Assembly: GCA_902767145.1 (NCBI GenBank)
Contig: CACXGG010000090.1
Span: 1-9,242, forward strand
Direction: 5' to 3'
Source: Oscillospiraceae bacterium
GTDB taxonomy: Bacteria > Bacillota > Clostridia > Saccharofermentanales > Saccharofermentanaceae
Length of the DNA: 9,242 bases
Both the position numbers and the translations under genes were made by a program. The notes under the pieces were generated by a model. It had not been told where the DNA came from. It saw nothing but the letters and a program-made list of their open reading frames with translations, and did not search any database. Positions 1-6,347 of this stretch are shown here, one piece after another; position 1 is the stretch's first letter, and every line of letters starts with the position of its first letter.

Positions 1-750
1 ACTATCGATGGAAAAGATTACTATTTTAGTTACGGTTACGAATATCCCTTTATGATCAGTGATGATCTGATCTATACTGCCGATGACGACATTTATTATG
101 CTTCCAAGTCCGGAGCAATAATTAAGAATAAATGGAAAAAGATCGACAGCAGCTGGAGCTATTTCGGTGAAGACGGAAAAGCTGTAAAAGGCTGGAAGAA
201 GATCAACGGAGAGTGGTATTACTTCTTTGGTATTATCGCATTTACAGATACGATAGAATGGATCGACGGGTATTATTACTGCTTTGATGAAAACGGCGTG
301 ATGCAGAAGAATTGCTGGGGCCAGATCGAAGATGCCTGGATGTATTTCGATAACAACGGTAAGTCTGTAAAAGGATGGAAGAAGATCGATAATAAATGGT
401 ATTACTTCAACAAAGAATGTTTTGAAATGCAAACAGGATTGTATGAGATCGATGGGAAGAAATATTATTTTTCTCCCTCCGGTGCCATGCAGACCGGCTG
501 GAAAAAAATATCAAACTACTGGTATTACTTTAATTCATCTGGAGAGATGTTGACCGGTTGGCAGAAGATATCCGGCAAGTGGTATTTCTTTTATAATACG
601 GGATTAATGAAGACCGGATGGCATCTGGAATATGGTACTTATTATTATCTTGATCCTGACGGACACATGCTCTGTAATGAGTCCCGTGTCATAGACGGAG
701 AAACATACAGCTTCGATTCCCATGGAGTATGTTCACCTTCACCTGATAAA
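1..750 (+). repeat. Tandem cell-wall-binding repeats (about 12 copies)
   Basis: Roughly 60-base units encode the aromatic repeat. The similarity also shows at DNA level: the stretches near 186-230 and 366-410 both read gtaaaagg-tggaagaagatc followed by a tggtattacttc-type segment. This suggests duplication within the gene as well as shared protein constraint. Confidence 0.8.
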
Positions 751-753
751 TAA
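1..753 (+). CDS. Cell-wall-binding repeat protein, 3' part (5' end outside window)
   Basis: The reading frame is open from base 1, and the first 17 codons (reading TIDGKDYYF...) continue the repeat pattern, so the in-frame ATG at 52 is internal and the gene begins outside the window. The visible 250 residues are about 12 tandem repeats of roughly 20 residues of the choline-binding/CW_binding type: W-K-K-I-x-x-x-W-Y-Y-F followed by x-x-x-G-x-M-x-T-G. Proteins with such repeats are usually secreted and held non-covalently on cell-wall polymers; choline itself need not be the ligand in Clostridia. The protein ends in a cap (IDGETYSFDSHGVC) that matches the ends of the proteins at 840-2936 and 6409-7656, so the three are paralogues. 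No catalytic domain is visible; any such domain, and the signal peptide, would lie upstream. A terminator follows at once. The family call is firm, the biological role unknown. Confidence 0.9.
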   Translation, partial: TIDGKDYYFSYGYEYPFMISDDLIYTADDDIYYASKSGAIIKNKWKKIDSSWSYFGEDGKAVKGWKKINGEWYYFFGIIAFTDTIEWIDGYYYCFDENGVMQKNCWGQIEDAWMYFDNNGKSVKGWKKIDNKWYYFNKECFEMQTGLYEIDGKKYYFSPSGAMQTGWKKISNYWYYFNSSGEMLTGWQKISGKWYFFYNTGLMKTGWHLEYGTYYYLDPDGHMLCNESRVIDGETYSFDSHGVCSPSPDK

Positions 754-792
754 AAAAACAATCCGCCTTAAGTATGAGGCGGATCTTTTTTT
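752..792 (+). terminator. Rho-independent terminator
   Basis: The stem pairs 761-770 (ATCCGCCTTA) with 775-784 (TGAGGCGGAT), including one G-U pair and a four-base loop. Seven T follow at 786-792. Seven A precede the stem at 752-758 directly after the stop codon, so the hairpin could extend. It ends the transcript of the upstream cell-wall-binding gene. Confidence 0.9.
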
Positions 793-796
793 GTGC

Positions 797-805
797 TGTT
801 ATAAT
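797..805 (+). promoter_or_regulatory. Extended -10 promoter for the gene at 840
   Basis: TGT-TATAAT is a perfect extended -10 element (TGnTATAAT). The predicted start of transcription near 812 leaves a leader of about 28 bases. No good -35 hexamer exists, because that position falls inside the preceding terminator stem; extended -10 promoters can work without one. A second TATAAT at 813-818 lacks both the TG extension and a -35 and is less likely. Confidence 0.5.
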
Positions 806-839
806 CAATAATTATAATGAAATTGAGAGGTGATGATTT

Positions 840-2936
840 ATGAAGAGATCTTTGATCAAGCTTCCGGTTTCCATGATCCTGGCATCTTCCATGATAATTG
901 CCGGTGGCGCTGTATGCCTTGGAGATGAGGTTGAAGTGACTGTCACTGACGAGACTGAGGTCACAGAAAATGATGAAGATACAGATATTACAGAAGAAGT
1001 TCCCCATACAGAAGAATCTTTCGAGGAAGGACCTGAAGCTCTGTATGATGAGATAGATGATGAGTCCATCGAAGAAGATCCGGATCTTGAGGAGGAGATC
1101 ATCGTTCCTGAAGATCAGATAGAAACGGAAGATGTTGAAGAATCTGATGTTTCTCCTGCCATGGAATTAAGTATCAATAACCAGTTCCCCGATCCTGTGC
1201 TGCGTAAGTATGTAAAGGATAACATCGATACAGATGGGAGCGGAGGACTTAGTCAGGAAGAGCTCAATGCAGTTGAGGTGCTCAGGGTGCCCGGGATGGG
1301 TATCAAAGATATTGAAGGTGTCCGTTACTTCAATAATCTTTATTTTCTTGACTGTTCCAATAATAATATCTCGAGTATAGATCTTACATTTGTTGAAGAT
1401 CTCGAGATGCTCTATATCAGCGGAAATCCACTGACTGAGATCGACATTTCCAGTTCCCCTGAACTTTGCTTTTCATATTTATATGGTGACAAGACTTCCT
1501 TAGATAATGGAGTGGACTTTTATTCCATGAACGGCCTGATCCATCTTTATGTGGATTCTGATGTAACTGTCACATCATCACTTCCTGATACTGTCGGTTG
1601 GGTAAAGGCAAGTAACGGAAAGTGGCAGTTCTGTATGCCTGACGGTACATATGCCAAGAATAAAGTCCTCACTTTGAAGGGTAAGGCCTATGCTTTTGAC
1701 AGCAACGGATATATGGTCACTTCCGGATGGTTTAAGGACAATTCCGGTAAGTGGGTATATACAGGGAGTGACGGAGTGCTCTTAAAAGGATGGCAGAAGA
1801 TCAAGAATAAGTGGTATTACTTTCAGAAAAGCGGTATTCCCTATATGCAGACCGGATATCTGACGATCGGTTCGGACATGTACTATTTTGATAAAAATGG
1901 TGTTATGCAGACAGGCTGGGTGGAGCAGTCAGGTTTATGGCAGTATTTTGACAGCAATGGAAAGATGCATAAGGGCTGGCTCGAATCAGGGAAAAACACA
2001 TATTATCTTAACCCGAGCAGTGGTTATATGATCACTGGCGTTGTTTCTATCGACGGAAAGACATATGAGTTCTTAAACAGCGGTGCACTCAGGAAAAACT
2101 GCTGGGTAGAGGATGCTGTTCAAGACGGCTGGCGCTATCTTGGAAACGACGGGCAGTATGTAAAGGATTCCTGGCAGAAGATCAATAAAAAATGGTACTA
2201 CTTTAATGATGTGGGATATATGTACACAGGCTGGCTCACTCTGTCAGGCAAGGAATATCTTCTTGGTGATGATGGCGTTATGCAGACCGGATGGTATGAG
2301 ATATATGAGGATTCGTGGCTCTATTTCGGAACAGATGGAGTTATGAAGAGCGGATGGCAGAAGATAGGCGGGAAGTATTATTACTTTGCTGACGATTCTG
2401 ATGACGGGACCGGCTATCCTTATATGGTCACAGACAGATGGATAGATGATTACTATATTGGTGAAAACGGAGTAATGGCCACAGGCTGGTATAAAGACGG
2501 TGATGGCTGGCGTTATTTCGGAACTGACGGTGTTCTCAGGACCGGTCTTCAGGTGATCAACGGCAAGACTTATTATTTTGGCGGTGAACTGGACGGATGG
2601 ATGGAGACAGAATTTACGTGGATCGATGACTACCTTTATTACTTTGGTGACGACGGTGTCATGAGGACCGGCTGGAATGAGATCGATGACAGTTGGTACT
2701 ACATGGGTACGGACGGCAAGATCTCTATGGGCTGGACCAGGATCGGAGCCAAGTGGTATTTCTTTGAAGAAGACGGTTACTCTGACCCCGGAGCTATGGT
2801 AACAGGCTGGTTTGAGGATTATAACGGCAAATGGTATTATTTTGAGACTGACGGTCATATGCTGGCTAACTGCTCAAAGAAGATCGGAAACAAGACATAT
2901 AAATTCGACTCGAACGGTGTATGTAAGAATCCCTGA
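840..2936 (+). CDS. Secreted LRR / EF-hand-loop / cell-wall-binding repeat protein
   Basis: This 698-residue protein starts at an ATG preceded by GAGAGGTGAT (825-834), a good ribosome binding site. Residues 1-28 form a signal peptide: basic n-region, then a hydrophobic stretch from about residue 8 to 28, with no lipobox. Residues 29-108 are an Asp/Glu-rich spacer. Residues 116-210 form an internalin-like module: FPDPVLRKYV, then a canonical calcium-loop pattern at 130-141 (D130, D132, S134, G135, L137, E141), then leucine-rich repeats of the LDCSNNNISSIDL kind. From W254 to the end there are about 21 aromatic cell-wall-binding repeats, many degenerate. Known family behaviour suggests export and non-covalent attachment to the envelope, with the LRR part free for protein binding. 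No enzymatic domain is seen. It has its own promoter and terminator, so it appears to be a single-gene unit, and it is paralogous to 6409-7656. The ligand is unknown. Confidence 0.93.
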   Translation: MKRSLIKLPVSMILASSMIIAGGAVCLGDEVEVTVTDETEVTENDEDTDITEEVPHTEESFEEGPEALYDEIDDESIEEDPDLEEEIIVPEDQIETEDVEESDVSPAMELSINNQFPDPVLRKYVKDNIDTDGSGGLSQEELNAVEVLRVPGMGIKDIEGVRYFNNLYFLDCSNNNISSIDLTFVEDLEMLYISGNPLTEIDISSSPELCFSYLYGDKTSLDNGVDFYSMNGLIHLYVDSDVTVTSSLPDTVGWVKASNGKWQFCMPDGTYAKNKVLTLKGKAYAFDSNGYMVTSGWFKDNSGKWVYTGSDGVLLKGWQKIKNKWYYFQKSGIPYMQTGYLTIGSDMYYFDKNGVMQTGWVEQSGLWQYFDSNGKMHKGWLESGKNTYYLNPSSGYMITGVVSIDGKTYEFLNSGALRKNCWVEDAVQDGWRYLGNDGQYVKDSWQKINKKWYYFNDVGYMYTGWLTLSGKEYLLGDDGVMQTGWYEIYEDSWLYFGTDGVMKSGWQKIGGKYYYFADDSDDGTGYPYMVTDRWIDDYYIGENGVMATGWYKDGDGWRYFGTDGVLRTGLQVINGKTYYFGGELDGWMETEFTWIDDYLYYFGDDGVMRTGWNEIDDSWYYMGTDGKISMGWTRIGAKWYFFEEDGYSDPGAMVTGWFEDYNGKWYYFETDGHMLANCSKKIGNKTYKFDSNGVCKNP
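1599..2933 (+). repeat. Tandem cell-wall-binding repeats (about 21 copies)
   Basis: Residues 254-698 of the protein are units of 18-28 residues with the W-x-x-I-x-x-x-W-Y-Y-F core and a G-x-M-x-T-G turn. Several units are irregular: an Asp/Gly-rich insertion near residues 518-530 and units that lost one aromatic. The array is therefore old and diverged compared with that in 6409-7656. Confidence 0.8.
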
Positions 2937-2943
2937 TGATAAG

Positions 2944-2973
2944 AAAGGCGGCCAATTGATGGGCCGCCTTTTT
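2944..2973 (+). terminator. Rho-independent terminator
   Basis: A perfect 10-base-pair stem pairs AAAGGCGGCC (2944-2953) with GGCCGCCTTT (2962-2971) around an eight-base loop, ending in a T run at 2969-2973. It terminates the gene at 840-2936. The A-rich left flank gives only a weak T run on the other strand, so it might act poorly for the convergent citrate synthase transcript; no other terminator is visible for that gene. Confidence 0.9.
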
Positions 2974-2990
2974 ATATGTCGATTTAAGAT

Positions 2991-3041
2991 GTGTCCCCAT
3001 GTGCCAAAATGTGTCAGTTGGAGATACGTCCCCCTGTGTCA
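2991..3041. repeat. REP-like intergenic element, GTCCCC/TGTGTC boxes
   Basis: Two near-identical 13-mers, GTCCCCATGTGCC (2993-3005) and GTCCCCCTGTGTC (3028-3040), match at 11 of 13 positions and lie 35 bases apart. A further TGTGTCA box (3010-3016) and a GGAGATACGTCC segment lie between or beside them. On the minus strand it reads TGACACAGGGGGACG... and its first bases are the stop codon of citrate synthase. The pattern resembles from memory the GGGGAC/TGACACA short repeats scattered in some Firmicutes and Deltaproteobacteria, often linked to REP-associated Y1 transposases. No transposase is present here, and repetition elsewhere in the genome cannot be seen from this window. Confidence 0.45.
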
Positions 3042-4418
3042 CTCTTCGTCGCGCTCATCCAGGGGAATGAACTGGTTTCTGTCCTGGACACACATATATG
3101 CAGGACGGATGATCTTGCCGGCGTTGGTGAGTTCCTCGATCCTGTGGGCGGACCATCCGGAGATCCTTGCGATGGCAAAGAGGGGAGTGTAGAGCTCCAC
3201 GGGAAGGTTCAGCATGCTGTATACAAAGCCGCTGTAGAAATCGATATTTGCGGAAACGCCCTTATAGATGCGTCTTTCCTCTGCGATGAGCTCGGCTGCG
3301 ATCTTCTCTATACTGGAGTAGAGAGCGAATTCGTTCTCCTTTTTCTTCTCCACGGAGAGCTTTTCCACATAACCCTTGAAGATCCTGGCTCTGGGATCGG
3401 AGATGGAATATACGGCATGACCCATACCATAGATAACACCTGAACCGTCGAAAGCCTCCTTGTGAAGGATCTTTCTCAGGTAAGCCCTGAGCTCATCCTC
3501 GTCGTTCCAGTCCTTGACGTTCTTCTTTATATCAGCGAACATCTTCATTACCTTGATGTTGGCACCACCGTGCTTGGGACCCTTAAGGGAAGCCATGGCA
3601 GCGGAGATGGCAGAATATGTATCGGTACCGGAACTGGTAACTACGTGTGTCGTAAATGATGAGTTGTTACCACCACCGTGCTCTGCATGAAGTACAAGAG
3701 CGATATCCAGGATCCTTGCTTCCAGTTCCGTATACTTATTGTCGGGACGGAGCATATAGAGGATATTCTCAGCAGTGGAAAGTGTAAGCTGGGGCCTGTG
3801 GATGATAAGGCTGCCCCTGTCGTTGTAGTACTTCTTTGCCCAGTAGCTGTGAACCGCCAGCATGGGGAAGATGGCGATGAGCTCAAGGGACTGCCTCAAT
3901 ACATTAGGTATGGATATATCGTTGGCATTCGTATCGTAAGCATAGAGGTTGAGGATACCCCTGGAGATATTGTTCATGATGTCATCGCTGGGCTTTTTCA
4001 TGATAACGTCACGGACAAAGTTCTTGGGCAGGGCATTCCTGTAGTCCGTAAGGATCCTCATGAAACCGTGAAGGTCTTCCTCTGTGGGGAGCTTTCCGAA
4101 AAGAAGAAGGTAGCTGGCCTCCTCGAAGCCGTTAAACCTGTTGTCTTCGATAAAGCCGTTGACGATATCCCTTACATCGATGCCCCTGTAGTAGAGTTCA
4201 CCGTCACAGGGAACAGACTTGCCGTCCACAGTCTTGGAAGAGACGATCTCGGAGATCTGGGTAAGGCCTGTAAGGACGCCCTTACCGTTGATATCACGAA
4301 GGCCTCGTTTAACATCATATTTAGTATAAAGTTCAGGATCGATCCTGTTTTCAGCGCATAAAGCAGAGAGTTTCTCTATCTCAGGGGTAATCTTTGAAAA
4401 CTTGTTGGGTACTGCCAT
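3039..4418 (-). CDS. gltA: Citrate synthase
   Basis: This 459-residue cytoplasmic enzyme condenses acetyl-CoA with oxaloacetate to citrate, the entry step of the (often incomplete) clostridial TCA branch towards 2-oxoglutarate and glutamate. The three catalytic residues of the family are visible: H247 in LHAEHGGG, H334 in GMGHAVYSISDPRARIF and D393 in NIDFYSG. GPKHGGAN (280-287), R343/R345 and the ARISGWSAHRIEE segment (417-429) match the substrate-binding parts. An N-terminal extension of about 60 residues precedes the core (GLRDINGKGVLTGLTQIS), as in other clostridial enzymes of 450-460 residues. The start is supported by AAGGAG (4426-4431) seven bases upstream. No methylcitrate-pathway genes are nearby, so citrate rather than 2-methylcitrate synthase is preferred, though sequence alone does not exclude the latter. 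It is divergent from the sigma-factor gene, and its stop codon lies inside the REP-like element. Confidence 0.96.
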   Translation of the reverse strand: MAVPNKFSKITPEIEKLSALCAENRIDPELYTKYDVKRGLRDINGKGVLTGLTQISEIVSSKTVDGKSVPCDGELYYRGIDVRDIVNGFIEDNRFNGFEEASYLLLFGKLPTEEDLHGFMRILTDYRNALPKNFVRDVIMKKPSDDIMNNISRGILNLYAYDTNANDISIPNVLRQSLELIAIFPMLAVHSYWAKKYYNDRGSLIIHRPQLTLSTAENILYMLRPDNKYTELEARILDIALVLHAEHGGGNNSSFTTHVVTSSGTDTYSAISAAMASLKGPKHGGANIKVMKMFADIKKNVKDWNDEDELRAYLRKILHKEAFDGSGVIYGMGHAVYSISDPRARIFKGYVEKLSVEKKKENEFALYSSIEKIAAELIAEERRIYKGVSANIDFYSGFVYSMLNLPVELYTPLFAIARISGWSAHRIEELTNAGKIIRPAYMCVQDRNQFIPLDERDEE

Positions 4419-4461
4419 AGTATTACTCCTTTTCGTGAATAAATAATAAAAATGCCTATAT

Positions 4462-4490
4462 ATTTTATCATATTTCTTTTATTTTGAAAA
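4462..4490 (-). promoter_or_regulatory. Sigma-A promoter of citrate synthase
   Basis: Read on the minus strand: -35 TTTTCA (4490-4485), 17-base spacer, then TGA-TAAAAT with the -10 at 4467-4462 and an extended TG. This matches 4 of 6 and 5 of 6 consensus bases with ideal spacing. The predicted leader is about 37 bases. The -35 box occupies the same base pairs as the -35 of the divergent sigma-factor promoter. Confidence 0.65.
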
Positions 4491-4512
4491 AAGCTAAAAA
4501 TGATGCAATAAT
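4484..4512 (+). promoter_or_regulatory. Sigma-A promoter of the sigma-factor gene
   Basis: -35 TTGAAA (4484-4489), 17-base spacer and extended -10 TGC-AATAAT (hexamer 4507-4512) match 5 of 6 bases in each box. Transcription would start near 4519 and give a leader of about 67 bases. It probably supplies housekeeping-level transcript upstream of the ECF-like promoter at 4528-4558. Confidence 0.6.
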
Positions 4513-4527
4513 CCTTGTATCCTTTTC

Positions 4528-4558
4528 GAATAATACCGTTTCCGTATGTGTCTTATTA
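4528..4558 (+). promoter_or_regulatory. Putative ECF-type promoter, copy 1 (autoregulatory)
   Basis: GAATAAT (4528-4534), 11 bases, then ATGTGTCTTATTA (4546-4558). Boxes and spacing are identical to those at 6348-6378. The GTC within the downstream box resembles ECF -10 elements, and 28 bases separate the first base after the motif start-side box end (4558) from the ATG at 4586, the right distance for a short leader. It could instead be an operator for another regulator. Confidence 0.6.
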
Positions 4559-4573
4559 GTAGATGCGGAAAAC

Positions 4574-4579
4574 AGGAGG
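4574..4579 (+). promoter_or_regulatory. Ribosome binding site fixing the sigma-factor start
   Basis: AGGAGG lies six bases before the ATG at 4586. An earlier in-frame ATG at 4484 has no such site, lies within the promoter region and would add 34 residues unlike any sigma factor, so 4586 is preferred. Confidence 0.85.
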
Positions 4580-4585
4580 CATAAG

Positions 4586-6280
4586 ATGACAGAAAAAGAA
4601 CTCGAAAAGCTCTATAACGAATCCTACCAGTCAGTATACTGGACAGCCCTTTCTCTTCTGAAGAACAAGGAAGAGGCAGAGGATGTTACCCAGGATACTT
4701 TCATTACGGCCTTTAATTCATACGACGGTCTGAGGGATAAGTCCAAGGCTAACGCCTGGATAAAGAAGATCGCCGCCAACAAGTGCCTTAATATCCTGAC
4801 CAGGAAACGTACATTTAATGCAGATGATGAGTTTTTCGAGAATACCGAGGCAGTCCCCGAGGATTTCCTTCCTGAATCTTTAGTCGAATCTGATGAGAAG
4901 AGGAAGATCATAATGGACATCCTGGAAGATGTCCTTTCAGAAGACCACAGGATGACCATTATCCTTTTCTACTTCAACGAGATGAGTACGGCTGAGATCG
5001 CAGAACAGCTGGGGATCCCCCAGGGTACAGTCCTTTCACGTCTTAATTATGCAAAGAAAAAGATCAGGAAAGGAGTTGAAGATTATGAGAATAAAAATAA
5101 TGAGAAGTTGTTTGGTATGGGTGTCCCGTTCTTGACCGCGCTCTTCAGAAAAGAAGCAGCACAGGTTCCATTCAGACCTATGCCCGCTTCGCTTTTAAAT
5201 CTTTCCGCATCTGTAAAAGCGCCCGCGGCAGCAGGGAAGGAGGCAGTAAAGAAAGCTGCTTCCGGGGCCGGCAAGACAGCCGGATCAGCTGCAAAGGCGG
5301 CAGCAGCAAACGGAGGAAAAGCGATAATTATGAATAAAGCAGTAGCCGCCATCGCGGCAGTAGTCCTTCTTGGAGGCGGTGGACTTGTTCTTCACCATGT
5401 CCTTACAGAAGATAATTTAAATGAAATTGAAAGTGAGACTTCTGTATCAGAGAGTTCCTATATTTCAGATGCAGACGGGTCTTCACCTGTTGAAACTGAC
5501 AGCATTGATGAAACAACGGATGTTTCAGAAACATCAGCTTCCGATGCTGTTGAACTTCAGACAGGAGCTTATACTGAATATTTCTACAGGACAGATGCAT
5601 CTTCTTCTGGTTCATATCTCTGGCGTGTTCAAGGCAATGACGCGGCAGGTGAGCAGACAAGTGACATTTTATATGATGATGATGGTTCCTTCTATGGATG
5701 GAATACCGTTGATGAAGATGAGCAGGATAATATCAAGAACAGGTATTTCACTAATATAGATGGCACTACATATATGTCAGGTGTCTTAACATATGAAAAC
5801 ATAAACGGTGAGGATCTTCTCGTACGTGATGACTATTATGATGAGGAAGGTCCCACAGGCGGTTATGAGACTTGGGAATATGATGATCAGGGCAGAAGAT
5901 CAGTCAGGAATTTCTACAGCACGAGTGGAGAACTCTCCCATTATTATCTATATGAATATAATGATGACGGTTCTTATCTGAGGACAGATTATGAGCCGGA
6001 CGGAACACCGACAGGAAGTTATACTACCTGTAACAGTGATGGTAAAATTATTACCGAAGTCCGGTATGAGGTCAGGGATGACGGAGTATGGGTTTCTCAG
6101 ACCGATAATTCCTTTGATGAAAATGGAAATGTCATACATACAGATCATTACTTTAACGATGAGCTGAGTTCCTATAACGAGTATTATTATGATCAGGGCT
6201 TAAGGACAGGTTATGATTCATATACACCTGAAGGCGAATTAAGCTACAGTATACAGATAGAGTATGTTTATGAAGAGTGA
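4586..6280 (+). CDS. Membrane-tethered ECF sigma factor with extracellular C-terminal domain
   Basis: This 564-residue single chain begins as an ECF sigma factor. Region 2 spans about residues 6-76, with the core-binding EEAEDVTQDTFITAF at 29-43. Region 4 spans about 105-163, with a helix-turn-helix at STAEIAEQLGIPQGTVLSRL. A short segment, LFGMGVPFLTALFRKEA (175-191), and an Ala/Lys/Gly-rich linker (210-247) lead to one transmembrane helix at about 252-273. The lysines before it suggest cytoplasmic N-terminus and outside C-terminus. Outside come a Ser/Thr/Asp/Glu stalk (280-325) and a Tyr/Asp-rich region (328-564) with recurring Y-D-x-x-G turns such as YDDQGRR, YNDDGSY, YEPDGTP, FDENGNV and YTPEGEL. 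Typical ECF factors have about 160-200 residues and a separate anti-sigma protein; none is encoded next to this gene, so sensor and sigma factor seem fused. Similar long proteins exist in Clostridia, to my recollection, but are little studied. Release by proteolysis is inference. Confidence 0.88.
   Translation: MTEKELEKLYNESYQSVYWTALSLLKNKEEAEDVTQDTFITAFNSYDGLRDKSKANAWIKKIAANKCLNILTRKRTFNADDEFFENTEAVPEDFLPESLVESDEKRKIIMDILEDVLSEDHRMTIILFYFNEMSTAEIAEQLGIPQGTVLSRLNYAKKKIRKGVEDYENKNNEKLFGMGVPFLTALFRKEAAQVPFRPMPASLLNLSASVKAPAAAGKEAVKKAASGAGKTAGSAAKAAAANGGKAIIMNKAVAAIAAVVLLGGGGLVLHHVLTEDNLNEIESETSVSESSYISDADGSSPVETDSIDETTDVSETSASDAVELQTGAYTEYFYRTDASSSGSYLWRVQGNDAAGEQTSDILYDDDGSFYGWNTVDEDEQDNIKNRYFTNIDGTTYMSGVLTYENINGEDLLVRDDYYDEEGPTGGYETWEYDDQGRRSVRNFYSTSGELSHYYLYEYNDDGSYLRTDYEPDGTPTGSYTTCNSDGKIITEVRYEVRDDGVWVSQTDNSFDENGNVIHTDHYFNDELSSYNEYYYDQGLRTGYDSYTPEGELSYSIQIEYVYEE
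5213..5326 (+). other. Ala/Lys/Gly low-complexity linker of the sigma factor
   Basis: Residues 210-247 consist almost only of Ala, Lys and Gly with a few Ser, Thr and Pro, giving a locally G+C-rich stretch. Its composition recalls histone-H1-like tails. It joins the DNA-binding part to the membrane helix, so it may act as a flexible tether, a nonspecific DNA contact or a protease-accessible segment; the sequence does not decide between these. Confidence 0.6.
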
Positions 6281-6300
6281 TCTTAAGATATGCTCGATAG

Positions 6301-6338
6301 AAAAATCCCGGTCCGGCTATGGACCGGATTTTTTTTTT
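6301..6338 (+). terminator. Rho-independent terminator
   Basis: The stem CCGGTCC (6308-6314) pairs with GGACCGG (6321-6327) around a six-base loop, and ten T follow (6329-6338). Five A at 6301-6305 can pair with part of the T run. It separates the sigma-factor transcript from the next gene, which therefore needs its own promoter. Confidence 0.93.
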
Positions 6339-6347
6339 CAAAAACGT

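Noticed and set aside
791..805. Possible third copy of the ECF-like motif upstream of the gene at 840 (TGTGCTGTTATAATCA)
   Set aside because: It aligns to TGTGTCTTATTATCA only with a gap, and the position for GAATAAT holds terminator sequence, so a sigma-A extended -10 promoter explains it better.
810..1102. Minus-strand Ser/Val-rich frame opposite the signal peptide and acidic spacer
   Set aside because: Its Ser-rich translation is a by-product of GAA/GAT-rich codons on the real strand; no start signals.
2244..2858. Long open frame on the minus strand inside the 21-repeat region
   Set aside because: A 204-codon frame arises from the repetitive composition of the real gene; its translation shows only the reversed repeat periodicity.
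2812..3443. Plus-strand frames spanning the terminator and the 3' end of citrate synthase
   Set aside because: They cross a strong terminator and the REP-like element and run antisense to citrate synthase; no initiation signals.
3678..4361. Long open frame on the plus strand opposite citrate synthase
   Set aside because: It is antisense to a gene with all catalytic residues intact, has no ribosome binding site or recognisable domain, and mirrors the codon pattern of the real gene.
4484..4585. In-frame N-terminal extension of the sigma factor from an ATG at 4484
   Set aside because: That ATG reading lies in the promoter region without a ribosome binding site; the ATG at 4586 has AGGAGG six bases upstream and starts directly with sigma region 2.
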